DNA from: Phytophthora colocasiae
Lineage: Eukaryota; Oomycota; Peronosporomycetes; Peronosporales; Peronosporaceae
Assembly (NCBI GenBank): GCA_018806915.1
Contig: JAGKQI010000091.1
Coordinates: 2,294,001 to 2,358,000, forward strand
Length of the DNA stretch: 64,000 bases
Direction: 5' to 3'
Shown here: positions 1-9,447 of the stretch, piece by piece
Position numbering within the stretch: position 1 is the stretch's first letter
Layout of the letters: every line of letters starts with the position of its first letter
Translations under genes and position numbers: made by a program
The notes under the pieces: model-generated
Told to the model about the DNA's origin: nothing
Database searches by the model: none
What the model saw: the letters and a program-made list of their open reading frames with translations, nothing else

Positions 1-1098
1 CGAGTGTGGACTCTCGAAGGCGCTGGTGCCCACGGATAGCTCACTCTCTGCTAGCGGACGACGTGCCGACAGGTTGCGTGGCTCACTGCGGTGCTTCACA
101 AGCTTCTGCTGGAAAGTGTTAGCCTCCTCCTGCTCGCGAAGGTGCCGTTGCTTCTTCTCGTCAATTGACTCCTGCAGCGGCATCGACGAGAACTTGCCAC
201 TCTGGATCTTCTGCTCCATGTTCTGCTGCGTCGCCTTCTTCACCTTGGATTGTTTCTCCGGCAAATAGTCGTTGAAGGCATCATACGGGTCGTCATCCAG
301 GTGACGACTGCGTTGGCTGGATTGCTGACGTTGATAACTCAGTCTCGGCTGCTGGTACGTCGACCTCTGATGCGGCTGTGGTTGTCCTCTCGCCGACTGC
401 GTCTGACTCGGTGTTACTTGTTGGCTTGATCGTGGAGGTGGTGCCTGACTCGCTTGTGATGGTCTGCTGGAGCTTCGAGGGATGTACATGCTCTGCGTCA
501 TGTCTGGGTCCGCTGTCATCCAGCTATTCTTCCGCAAATGAGTAGCTCCCCTCGTGCTTCCCAAGTTGGACTCTGCAAAAGCTTCAACCGACATGGATTC
601 TCGAATGGAATTCATGTCCGTACCAGTTGACGGATCGTCTCCTTCCAGTACAAAGTTGCGCACCACCTCGAAGGCGTAACCTCCACACGTAGGACATTTC
701 GGCGTCTTGGAAAAGGCCCACGAAGCCAGTAAATTGATGAAGGAACGTAACGCCTTCACGCGATAGTTGACTACCGGCGGGGCTCGTGACGCGAACAGGT
801 GCTTCTTGGGGAAGTCGAAGCGCTGGATCGAATGCAAATAGTTGCGGCAGCCGGGACACTTGTCCGTAGACGAAGACAGGAACTTGACGAGCTGGTCACG
901 GAGCTTCAGGAACTCCGAATAGCGGTGACTCACTTCCCATTGCTGGCCCGTGGACGTGAAGCGGCCGGCAATGCGATAGTACGTCACTCCCTGGTGCGTT
1001 GCGGCCGAGAGCAGCCAGAGTCTCAGATCACGGCCGCTCGGATCGCTTTGGTTCATTAGCGACATACTCATACGCGTCTGCGGCTGGCTATCCCTCAT
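1..1098 (-). CDS. PX-domain protein, C-terminus cut by window edge
   Basis: An uninterrupted frame runs from an ATG at 1098 down to base 1 (366 codons) and leaves the window, so the C-terminus is missing. An in-frame stop lies 14 codons upstream of this ATG, which fixes it as the first possible start. Residues about 15-130 look like a phox-homology (PX) domain: the RYSEF motif near residue 61, which in the family binds the 3-phosphate of phosphoinositides, and a later FPKK stretch in the place of the usual proline-rich loop. Two CxxC pairs (CPGC and CPTC) within this region could bind a metal; they are not standard PX residues. The remainder is rich in Ser, Gln and Pro and becomes charged and helical near the edge. 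PX proteins bind endosomal membranes, so a sorting or trafficking role is an inference. No intron was needed. Confidence 0.8.
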   Translation of the reverse strand, partial: MRDSQPQTRMSMSLMNQSDPSGRDLRLWLLSAATHQGVTYYRIAGRFTSTGQQWEVSHRYSEFLKLRDQLVKFLSSSTDKCPGCRNYLHSIQRFDFPKKHLFASRAPPVVNYRVKALRSFINLLASWAFSKTPKCPTCGGYAFEVVRNFVLEGDDPSTGTDMNSIRESMSVEAFAESNLGSTRGATHLRKNSWMTADPDMTQSMYIPRSSSRPSQASQAPPPRSSQQVTPSQTQSARGQPQPHQRSTYQQPRLSYQRQQSSQRSRHLDDDPYDAFNDYLPEKQSKVKKATQQNMEQKIQSGKFSSMPLQESIDEKKQRHLREQEEANTFQQKLVKHRSEPRNLSARRPLAESELSVGTSAFESPHS

Positions 1099-1898
1099 GA
1101 TAATGGAGAGAGACCTGCGTGCAGGTAGCCGTTTTGTCTAATGAGCTCGAGGAATTCCTAACTTTTGGGCGGAGATGCGAGGTGAACCGACTCCTGGTTT
1201 ACCGCATTCTTTTCAACGTGCCCGAAGGAAGATGATTGGTGGATCTAATTTTTGGAGATGTTTCGGATTGGATGAAAATGGTAAATGGACACTTGAAGCG
1301 GGACACAGCCCATTCTCCGGTTATGCTCACAATCCCGAGCAGATAGACGCGCTTCATGGCCGTGTCCAGAAATCTGGGGCTCCATTCCGGCCGATCCACC
1401 GCAACACCACACAGCCGCATTAGAGGAGGAAACCTGCAGACTATCTTTTATCTCATTAACAGTGTTGTGATATTATTTTGCAGCGGCTTCGCTAATGTAC
1501 AACTTGGAGCATTTCTGCACATCGCACAGATCCCACGCATCAAAAATTTCAAGCAATCTCGAACCGCTTCGATAGGGGATCCCACATATCAGCATGGCTG
1601 GTTATGGACTCAAGTGTCGACGTGAGTCCATCCGGATACACTCAAGCTTTGAGCGTGGTGGCACGTGTCGGCAGCACTATTACCATTTTTTGCAATGCAA
1701 TACTGGCACCACCTGCTACATACCCGGCTAATGACAACAGATACTGGTGTCCGACGGACAGATTAGCCTTACCGAATTGCATTGCTGCAAAGTTGTGTCG
1801 TGCTGCAACTTGGAAGTGTTGTCATTTGTGACAGAAGAATTTGTGTCACCATTTGTTTAAGGTCACTTCAACTTGTCCAGTTTCAGTCTACATTTTCT
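1099..1898. other. Intergenic, no gene recognised
   Basis: Only short overlapping frames with no recognisable domain were found. The stretch separates the PX gene from the 3' end of the hydrolase on the same strand. Confidence 0.5.
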
Positions 1899-2980
1899 TC
1901 AAAGTCGGGCTCGTTTCATGGTCTTCAAGAGCCCGTCGGCGATTTCCTCGGCGAACTGCGTGTCAATGCCGTGGCCGCCGTGTTTGAAGAAAAACGACTG
2001 GACTTGGTCGCCTGGAAGTCGTTGCAGCAGCTTGACAGATTCTTCTGGTGGAATCAGGATATCTCGCATGCTACCGACAATCAGAACGGGGAAGCCAGCC
2101 TTTGCGATGACGTTCAACCGCTCGTCTGAGACGTAGTGGGTCTGTACAGCCAAGCCTTGACACACCAGTGCCTTGTAGCCGGCTGGTTTGTGTCGGTTCG
2201 GGAGCGTAGCGTAGTGGTGTTCGAGTACACTGCGTACATCCTGGTTACCAATCAGACGGTCAAGGAAGTCTGACGGATAATTGAGCGATACAGTATTCTT
2301 CACGACACCCAAGTGCGTCGGTGAGAAGATGGCGCCGAGCAACGGAACCATCGAGTGCCAATCCGGGATGTATCGACCGCGGGTGCTCACTAACAGCGAG
2401 AGCGACTGCACACGCTCCGGAACAGTGCATGCAAGCTCGATAGCGATCATTCCACCCATGCTACGAACAAGAGAGAGAGGTCATCCATGAGTGGATACTG
2501 TCGTATATCACACTGTTTGTTTGCAACTCACCTGATGCCGACAAAGTGTGCAGATTCCCATCCGAGGTGGTCCAGTAAGCTCATCGCATCTTCAGCCATT
2601 TGACTGGTGGTGTATCGGCCCAAAGGTGCATCAGTGCCACCCACCCCACGGTTGTCGAAAGTCAGAATCTTGAGGTTCCTGCCTTGCTTTTTAGCATCCC
2701 ATTTCTTCAACAACAAGTCGATCACAGGGCCCCACAGCTCCTTGAGCTGCAAGAACCCCATGATGAGCACCAGCCTCTCTTCAGGAAGGCTTCGACACGC
2801 GAGACTCTGTGCGTCGGCGTTGGTTTCCAGCATATATTCCATCTTGATACCTGTGGCGACTTTTGCTGTGTGAACATGTTCCTCCGTGAAGTGTTTGGGC
2901 GTCGATAGCAGAGCATCCATGTGCTGGTCGGAGGTGAAACCTGGAGATGTGACGACTGGAACTTGCATCGGTACATTCAT
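1899..2980 (-). CDS. Alpha/beta-fold hydrolase, two exons
   Basis: Exon 1 is 2980-2532 and exon 2 is 2460-1899, with a 71-nt intron (2531-2461) that begins GTGAGT and ends CGTAG. The protein is an alpha/beta hydrolase. It has the oxyanion-side FDNRGVGG stretch, the nucleophile elbow GISMGG, an Asp in the GSMRDILIPP loop and the catalytic His in KHGGHG near the C-terminus. The splice divides the codon of the nucleophile serine (AG then C). A start 18 codons upstream (3034) is open, but 2980 was chosen because it matches the start of the paralogue at 6729 (+), which aligns along its whole length. The family covers esterases, lipases and related enzymes; the substrate cannot be told. No signal peptide is obvious. 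Confidence 0.8.
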
Positions 2981-3564
2981 TATAGTGAACAAGTAGTGGC
3001 GTGTGTGCGTCGGGGGGGATTTCTTAGTGAACACCGCGATGACAGCATTGGTATCGCCAATTTACAGGGTCAGTTAGCGGTCGTGAGGTCTACTGAACGC
3101 CATGTGTTGGTCATGGACCTAGCAAACGAGCCAAGCTGCCTGACCGGGTCACAACGATGGCGCCGCCAATGCTCTTTCGACTCTTTCGACTTCAGTCTTA
3201 TGTGCGTTAAAGTTCTCTTCCTTTGTACCAGCATTGTCGACCATGTCGATAGTAGTGACATCACGAACAGGCTGAACATTTAACATGTTCATACTGGCAG
3301 GTTTGGTAGAGCATCGAAATTCGTTTCCATCCCAACTTGGCATTTCGCGAGCATATTTACGATGTCGAACGTTGCGTGTTCTGTCCTGTGCCTGTGGGTG
3401 CTTCAGGTCTGCTGCCATATCTTCTACACTGGTTTTCGAACCGTGTAAGAAATTTAGTAATCCCATACCACACATGAAGAAACAAAACGACAAGATCAAG
3501 CCTCTAGATTTAAAAGCGTTAAAGCAGCACCGGCAGCGCTTCAGATGCCTTGTTTTACTGACCT
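2981..3564. other. Intergenic between two minus-strand genes
   Basis: No frame with recognisable protein features. It probably holds the promoter of the hydrolase and the 5' side of the terminator region of the VTT gene. Confidence 0.4.
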
Positions 3565-4446
3565 TTAGTCGTTCTTCTTGTTCTTCTCGAACTTCTGTTT
3601 CTCGTATTTCTCGATCTTGCCCTTGAAGAGCGTAGGCAGCAATGCTACAAACTGGAGCAAGAAGAGTACAGCAAAGTTAACTGCATTGCTTCCACCGGTA
3701 GCCCCTGCAGCGCTATTGAGCGTCGCGCCCGTGGAAATATGAATGAAGTTAGCTGGCACCAATCCGATAAGTGTAGCCAAAAAGAAGTACTTGAACGGGA
3801 CTCCAACGAGAGGACACGCGATGTTGACGAACCAATTCGGCAACAACGGCGTGATCCGCAGGAACAGCAAATAGTAGAACAGGTTGGCTTGGTTTTGGGC
3901 AATTTTCTCCTTGAAGCGGCCGATCATCCCGCTAAGCATTTTACTGAAGACTCCACGACCTAAGAAGTAGGACAACATGAAGCACAATGAAGCTCCCGTA
4001 GTGGCGCAAAAAGCCACAAGCATTTGAGCTTGTACAAATGGATACATAGCTCCAGAGAGGATACTCAAGACGATGGGGCCTGGAATTGCAAATGTCTGCA
4101 ATGCAATGTACACAATACAGAAGCTGCTGAGCACGAAACCAGCGTGGTGTTCACGGTACTGACTTGCGCATTGCCAAAGCCCCTGTACAGTACCCATTTT
4201 GTCATTGCGGCCATTCAGCCACGTCGGTAGCACACCACGGATCACGTAGGAGACGGAAATGGGTTCACACTCGGGGCTGCAATTACGACACTATTAGACA
4301 ACGTTGTTGTATGGAAGAGAATTGGGTTAATACACGTACAACTCAGCATCAGGTGCGTTCTGGAAGAAGAGGTAGACGCCTGTAATGGCGCTAACGACGA
4401 GCAGCAAGAGCAGCGCTACCTGCGAGCGCGACTGAGTCTCGGCCAT
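3565..4446 (-). CDS. VTT/DedA-domain membrane protein (TMEM41-like), two exons
   Basis: Exon 1 is 4446-4340 and exon 2 is 4276-3565, with a 63-nt intron that begins GTACGT and ends TTGCAG. Splicing gives about 272 residues and keeps the frame through a Phe codon. Exon 1 encodes a single hydrophobic helix. Exon 2 carries the VTT (SNARE-associated Golgi, DedA) core: the helix with FAIPGPIVLSILSGAMYPF, the re-entrant loop region with the conserved FLRITPLLPNWFVN stretch, and a G-x-x-P-x-N-F helix followed by a last transmembrane segment and a Lys-rich tail. In animals TMEM41B and VMP1 are ER lipid scramblases needed for autophagosome formation; the length is close to TMEM41B. Orthology to TMEM41A or TMEM41B was not resolved. 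Confidence 0.85.
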
Positions 4447-4815
4447 AGTAAAGGTAGATGACTTCTGAGGGCGTGCTGACGTGGCTGAACGTCTATAATT
4501 GGCTAAAAATAAAAGCTATTATTAGGAGTTGTGTGTGGCACACAATTTCGGTGAACAAAAACAAGCATTCTTTTGGGTATTATACACTGTGGCCACCCTG
4601 GTCGAAGAATATAGCTGGCACGTGATCCTCCATGAATATGGTTGTGTAGTATCTGCATCTTACACGGAGGAAAGAGATTACCCATTGCGCCTCCGACCAA
4701 AAGAACCGCGAACGGCTAGCAGCAATTAACACGGCAGGATTCCTCCGACACCCAGTGCGTACGGAGTGCCATGACTCGGTTCATGCCAATAAAGAGAGGC
4801 TTCACTCACTGTTTA
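4447..4815. other. Intergenic, nothing recognised
   Basis: Upstream region of the VTT gene. No open frame of note and no repeat that matches elsewhere in the window. Confidence 0.4.
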
Positions 4816-5421
4816 CTATTGCGTGCTCGAAGATGATCTCACGCTTCGTCTTGCCGCCGAAATCCATAGCGAAATATCACTGAATTCCACTTGCGCCTTA
4901 GCAACATCTTCCGGTAGCTTTCCCAAACTTTGGTCTCTTATTGTCAGCCTTGACCGCATTCTGGTGGATGGACTGTATGTAACTAGTGTGCGCAATCTAC
5001 ATGTTAGGAAGAAGTTAGTACACATCAACACTACGTTGGTACACTGGTGGTATACTGTTGGTCTACATGGACACAAAACCTGGTAAATTTTATAGCCAAC
5101 ATTCATGTTGTCGTTCTCGTCGTCTTCATGATCACCACCTGCATATATATACTCGGTTTGCCTAACCACTTCTACTAGAGGCTCTAGGTCTTCGAAAGTA
5201 ATCGTACGGATCTTTTGTGACGAGAAGACATGTAAATGAATGCCAGCTTTTCCATCGTGTTGTAATAGGACAAGCCTATTGATGGACGAGTCGATGGCGG
5301 TTAATGGCGTGCGGCGTGATGTGGATGCTGGACGTGCAAGCCGACGGTTCGATGAGGAAGATCGACTTGAGAACGACGTTGAAGTGCGAGCGATCCACGA
5401 AGTGGAGCGATCTTGGAACAA
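4816..5421 (-). pseudogene. Broken gene, possibly Rad9-like (9-1-1 checkpoint clamp)
   Basis: Not firmly recognised. A minus-strand frame from about 5285 to 5085 encodes a stretch ending in KIRTITFEDLEPLVEVV. The neighbouring frame just upstream (about 5400-5300) encodes HFNVVLKSIFLIEPSA and then stops. Placed in order these resemble the middle of the Rad9 N-terminal clamp domain, where a K-S-F-L-S-V-F helix precedes a strand, then R-L-V and an S-F-x-D-C-E-S-L segment. The two parts are in different frames, so either an unrecognised intron or a frameshift separates them. A likely donor follows NVGYKIYQ near 5080, and exons further down are unclear. Upstream of 5430 the sequence becomes repeat-like, so the N-terminal third is absent. 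The Rad9 assignment is a weak inference from memory of the family pattern. Confidence 0.3.
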
Positions 5422-5830
5422 CTGCGACTCAGAAGAGCAGCTGGCTCATGGGTGTGCAGGGCGCTGAAGCAGTGATCGAAGAGCGAAGTAGCCGATTGAG
5501 ACGGCTGGACGGCGACTGGACGGAGACCTCACTTCGAAACTTGCCAAGCGGAGCGCAAGAGCGAAAGACGGTACTTCGAAACTGGCCAGGTGGAGCGCGA
5601 GAGAGAGAGAGAGACGACACTTCGAAACCTGCCGTGTGAAGCACGAGTGACGAACGACTTCGACGAACGAAGTGCGAGTGAGATTCTGGACGGCGACTGG
5701 ACGGGTAGTGCAGACGAGCGGTTGACTAGACTACAACTGAAGCTTTGGGCGGTGCTAGACGAGTGAGTGACCGAGCCAACGACGGGCCACCGGGAACGGG
5801 TCATTAGTTGAGATTCCTCAAACGTTTAGT
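5422..5830. repeat. Short interspersed direct repeats, low complexity
   Basis: GA-rich tract with three copies of a ctTCGAAAC-centred unit near 5533, 5575 and 5622, a short GA dinucleotide run near 5598, and two copies of a ggacggcgactggacgg unit near 5507 and 5688. No gene is supported here. Confidence 0.5.
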
Positions 5831-5916
5831 ACGGGATCCAAGGGCGGTTGTTGGTGTAGGCAATTGTTTGGACGGACGACTGGTTTAGGCGCAAGATAGA
5901 GAACGAGTCGCAGTCT

Positions 5917-6405
5917 TTAGATTGCATTGATTGAGTTGAATACAAATAGGGACGGAGACGTTCCGGCGCAGGTGAGCTGGGCCCGACGAGTGTTGTTGAC
6001 ATTGAAGTTGTGCACGATATACAAGAACCCGGCGAGACCACCCAGCGCAGTACTGGACGCCACTCAACCTGCAAGAGAGTGAAGCAGATTGAGACCCTAT
6101 TGGAATTGGTATCGTCACAGTGTTTGTATTGATTCGGTTGGGACGCTTGGTCCACAGAAATGAGTACGCGCTCCACACACGCTCCGCTGCCGCAGAAGAT
6201 GTCGGAAGATGTCTGCTAATACGGGAAGGTCATCACTACCATACTGGATCCAATACTCGAGACCGCGTAGATTCATGAAAGTGATTATTACCGCACACAC
6301 GACATTTGCCGTTCTTAGCGTCCAGGAGTTGATGTCGAAGCGGAGTGGGTCTAATACAGGCGGCGCTGAGCTCATCAACGTCTCGAATGCGTTAGTCCGT
6401 ACCAT
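5917..6405 (-). CDS. Unrecognised small membrane protein, multi-exon
   Basis: The family is not recognised. Exon 1 from the ATG at 6405 encodes about 55 residues with a hydrophobic helix (ANVVCAVIITFMNLRGLEYW). A second clean coding stretch ends with a TAA at 5917-5919 and holds another hydrophobic helix (ALGGLAGFLYIVHNF). A splice from a GTAGTG donor near 6239 to an AG near 6075 joins them in frame. The 165-nt interval, however, could instead hold a middle exon encoding ERVWSAYSFLWTK, so exon limits are uncertain. The likely product is a small protein with two or three transmembrane segments. Confidence 0.4.
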
Positions 6406-6446
6406 AGTGAGAGAGCAGGAGTCTTGAGGAAAACGAATCTTGTGAA

Positions 6447-6479
6447 GCTACTAGAGTTACAGTCTGTAACTCTAGTAGC
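6447..6479. repeat. Perfect 15-bp hairpin, 3-nt loop
   Basis: Arms 6447-6461 and 6465-6479 are exact reverse complements. It lies between the membrane-protein gene and the hydrolase, which diverge here. Confidence 0.85.
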
Positions 6480-6542
6480 CAGAGCTTGGATTCTGGCTCA
6501 ACCTTTATGACGAGGACGCTCGGATAGTTGAGAACGCTGGAT

Positions 6543-6575
6543 AAGGACACTACGATCACTCGTTATAGTGTCCTT
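6543..6575. repeat. 10-bp hairpin, 13-nt loop
   Basis: Arms 6543-6552 and 6566-6575 are exact reverse complements, 63 bases after the end of the previous hairpin and upstream of the hydrolase start. Confidence 0.75.
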
Positions 6576-6728
6576 GTACCATCAACATCGAATGAACACC
6601 AGTAGATTGAGGACATTGAAGATTGAGCTTCATGCCTAATGCGTAGAGTAAGGATCAGAGGAATGTGATGGGCACCACACACAATCAGTCTCGATTTCAC
6701 TCGCTTAGTAAACAGTCTAGGCATCAAG

Positions 6729-7736
6729 ATGGCGTCCCCCCTCGACACCTTGCTATCCCCGTTGGTCTCCGCTGAAGGTGTCAAGACGCAGCGTCATGTC
6801 GACGCAATGTATGCGAAGGAGAAGCATTACACTCCGGAAAATAAGCACAAAGTTGCTCTTTCAACGGGAATTACTGTCGAGTATGCACTCCACGAAAGCG
6901 AAAACAAGGTCGAAGATGCTCAGGAGGAGCGTGTGATCCTCATCATGGGATTCATGACTATCAAAGAAGCTTGGACGCCCTTGATCGACATGTTACTTCA
7001 CAAATGGGATGCAGTTAAACACAAGCGCAATGTCAAGCTGGTGAGCTTTGACAATCGAGGCATTGGAGGCTCGGATGTGCCATACTGGCGCTATACTACG
7101 AGTGGCATGTCTCAAGACGCTTTAGCGTTGATGACCTACCTTGAGTGGGACAGTGCTCATGTTGTCGGGATCAGTATGGGCGGAATGATCTCCCAAGAAC
7201 TGGCATTGGCAGCACCGGAGAGAGTGAAATCTCTTACTCTTGTGGTGACAACCCGAGGCAAGTATGTCGATGATCCTCGGTCGAAAGATCCCATGAAGGA
7301 GAGTTTGAATGCGAAAGAACCGAAGGATATTGCCAATGCCCAGCTCAAACTACTCTACAGTGACATGTATCTTGATCAACCGATGGCTTTCGGAGATGTC
7401 ACCAGACGTGAAGTCATGTACGCGTATCTGGAAGACCGAGCCAAAACGCGAGTGAAACCTTCTTATGTCGGTTTGATCAACCAGCTTCTAGCTGTTCGTA
7501 CTCACTGGATCTCCGATGAACGGCTGGCAGCTATCAACGACGCAGGATTCCCGATTCTTCTTGTCGGTAGTGCAATGGATATCCTCATTCCTCCATGTGA
7601 GACGATGACACTTCGGAAGCACTTTAAGGGTGATCACGTCGACACACTTTCCTTCGAACAAGGTGGTCACGGTGTCATTCTTCAATATCCGGAGGAGATC
7701 GCAGACAAGTTGGCGGAATTAATCCTGCGTTGCTAA
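6729..7736 (+). CDS. Alpha/beta-fold hydrolase, intronless paralogue
   Basis: A single 335-residue frame. It has the alpha/beta hydrolase signature: FDNRGIGG before the elbow, nucleophile elbow GISMGG with Ser near residue 149, acid loop GSAMDILIPP with Asp near 284, and His near 314 in QGGHG. It aligns end to end with the gene at 1899-2980 (-), differing by substitutions and small indels, but has no intron where that gene interrupts the serine codon. The ATG at 6729 is the first in the frame. The two copies point away from each other. Enzymatic substrate is unknown; esterase- or lipase-type hydrolysis is what the family usually does. The next gene, a CRN, converges on it with only about 95 bp between stop codons. 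Confidence 0.85.
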   Translation: MASPLDTLLSPLVSAEGVKTQRHVDAMYAKEKHYTPENKHKVALSTGITVEYALHESENKVEDAQEERVILIMGFMTIKEAWTPLIDMLLHKWDAVKHKRNVKLVSFDNRGIGGSDVPYWRYTTSGMSQDALALMTYLEWDSAHVVGISMGGMISQELALAAPERVKSLTLVVTTRGKYVDDPRSKDPMKESLNAKEPKDIANAQLKLLYSDMYLDQPMAFGDVTRREVMYAYLEDRAKTRVKPSYVGLINQLLAVRTHWISDERLAAINDAGFPILLVGSAMDILIPPCETMTLRKHFKGDHVDTLSFEQGGHGVILQYPEEIADKLAELILRC

Positions 7737-7830
7737 TTTCCTCTGAATGTAGGGTATGGCACAGTGTTGTAGACTTGAAAACAAGTTCTGAATAAAAAAA
7801 AATGGTCTGAACTGAGGACTGAATGAAATA

Positions 7831-9204
7831 TTAAACGAGTGAGCCGCAAGCGAATTCGGCGAGCCTAGCTACATCTTCGTCCTGCGCCTCGAAAACAATC
7901 TTCTCGCAAATGTTCGAGGACAGAAAATCCAACTGGAACTTCGTGCGGAAATTATCCTTGGTAGGAACCATCTGAAAGACACAGTCGGTATGATCCGATT
8001 CCTTCACAGCAGTACCTCTTCGGCAATACGAGATAATTTCCTTCACGCTGAACGAGTCAACTGCCGATCTCAGCTTTTCCTCAATTTTCTTTTTATCGTC
8101 CGAGAAGACGAACCGAGGAATTCCACCAAATGCGTCAAATCTGGAAACCAACTCGTCTTCGGCAAGTTTCAAGTTATCCGGAAGCAACTCGTTGTATTCC
8201 TCCAACTCCTCCAAGCTCCACGTCGGCATGATAAACGTTGGTCCACACACCTTTTTGAAACTGTGCAAGCCTTCGACATCTGGATGAGCAAATAACACTG
8301 AAACACCGTGCCAACCCATAAGTTCTGTTGATGTTGCCTCGACAAGTCGAAGCACACGACGTTTAAACTTGAGCTCCTTCACATCCTTTCTGTTCAACGC
8401 CACAAATTCAGCGCTTGCTGCGTCATACTTGTGAAACTCGTTACCACAGTTTAACACTAATTCGTACGGGGGAAGCTGCTTGATACACTCTCGTTCCTGA
8501 TTGCGAATGAGTTGAAAGATGCAATAGAGATAGAATCGACTCTTCCCAATCCCAGGGTTCCCGGTGACGACCACGTTTGAGTCCCAGCGCCGCTCGACTT
8601 CGAAACATGATTTCACATGCTCCAATAACTGGGCAAAGATCACAGCATATGCCTTCCTCTCCATTATCGTTGAGTGTTTCGTCATTGGATGCACCACGGG
8701 AGGAAACCCACGCATCTCGAAGAATATTCTCTCTTCGATCTCGTCCTCGTCCTCCTCGTCGCTCTCGTCCTGATCGCATACTTTGAGCTTCTTCAGTGGT
8801 TTAGCGGACTCGGCAAACCACATACTTGAGCGTAAACGTTTTCTTCCATCCGAAATCACCACTAGTACATGAATTTGCTTTGTTTGCGGGTCTGGTAACT
8901 TGTTTTCCTTCAACACATCTTGGATCGACAAAGTTACATCCGTCAATGGCACTCTCTCGAAACTCACTTGAACGTTCTCTTTGCTTTCTTGTAACGCAGC
9001 AAGATGAGTACTTGGAAGCCACCCGTTGTCCTTCTTCGCCAGGAAGAGCTCCAGATTATTGGCGTCGACGTTCATTAAGTCATATTTTTCGTTATCCTTG
9101 ATCGCCTCCTTCAAGTACGCCACAGATCGATCTGCGTAGATATCCACAGAGAACAGACTGTCCACTACGCCAATGATCACACACGAGAAACTAAGCTTTG
9201 TCAT
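7831..9204 (-). CDS. Crinkler (CRN) effector lacking the C-terminal nuclease region
   Basis: A 457-residue frame starting at 9204. Residues about 1-120 form the CRN header: a ubiquitin-like fold with LELFLAK at 51-57 (the canonical LxLFLAK motif), then KDNGWL, and HVLVVIS closing the header. The middle is a P-loop NTPase-like region with GNPGIGKS near residue 214. Compared with the CRNs at 9448 and 17213 it stops about 190 residues early, just after the LDFLS segment, so the restriction-endonuclease-like domain is absent. In oomycetes, CRNs are delivered into host cells and act mostly in the nucleus; the header is linked to translocation. It shares a 243-bp intergenic region with the divergent CRN at 9448. 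Whether this short form still works is unknown. Confidence 0.85.
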   Translation of the reverse strand: MTKLSFSCVIIGVVDSLFSVDIYADRSVAYLKEAIKDNEKYDLMNVDANNLELFLAKKDNGWLPSTHLAALQESKENVQVSFERVPLTDVTLSIQDVLKENKLPDPQTKQIHVLVVISDGRKRLRSSMWFAESAKPLKKLKVCDQDESDEEDEDEIEERIFFEMRGFPPVVHPMTKHSTIMERKAYAVIFAQLLEHVKSCFEVERRWDSNVVVTGNPGIGKSRFYLYCIFQLIRNQERECIKQLPPYELVLNCGNEFHKYDAASAEFVALNRKDVKELKFKRRVLRLVEATSTELMGWHGVSVLFAHPDVEGLHSFKKVCGPTFIMPTWSLEELEEYNELLPDNLKLAEDELVSRFDAFGGIPRFVFSDDKKKIEEKLRSAVDSFSVKEIISYCRRGTAVKESDHTDCVFQMVPTKDNFRTKFQLDFLSSNICEKIVFEAQDEDVARLAEFACGSLV

Positions 9205-9447
9205 CTTTCCTCTTGGTGGTGGATTCAGGAATGAGAGAAAAACTCTTGTCGCACCTAAACGGAACTACTACATATTCGTCTTGAACCATCAAGCTTAAAC
9301 ATTTTCCATCACTATATTCAAGTTCCCTATCCATTCCGCAATCCGCCGCAACGGTACATTTCTTTTTCTTGAGCCACCAAGCTTAGGCATTTTCCATCAC
9401 TATATTCAAGTATCCTCTCCCCATTCCGCAATCCGCAACGGGGAAAG
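9205..9447 (+). promoter_or_regulatory. Shared CRN promoter region with duplicated initiator block
   Basis: The 243 bp between two divergent CRN starts contain two copies of a block of about 60 bp (about 9290-9353 and 9380-9440). The block reads attttccatcactatattca followed by ccattccgcaatccgc. The second half resembles the oomycete initiator consensus TCATTYYNCAWTTT. A third copy of the block lies just before the CRN header at 11916 (about 11845-11912). Transcription starts were not measured; the role is inferred from position and motif. Confidence 0.55.

Noticed and set aside
26..268. 80-codon + frame at the left edge
   Set aside because: It is the shadow of the PX-domain gene on the other strand, which has clear motifs and an uninterrupted frame.
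1175..2129. Several short + frames
   Set aside because: No domain or codon pattern, and the later ones overlap the alpha/beta hydrolase antisense.
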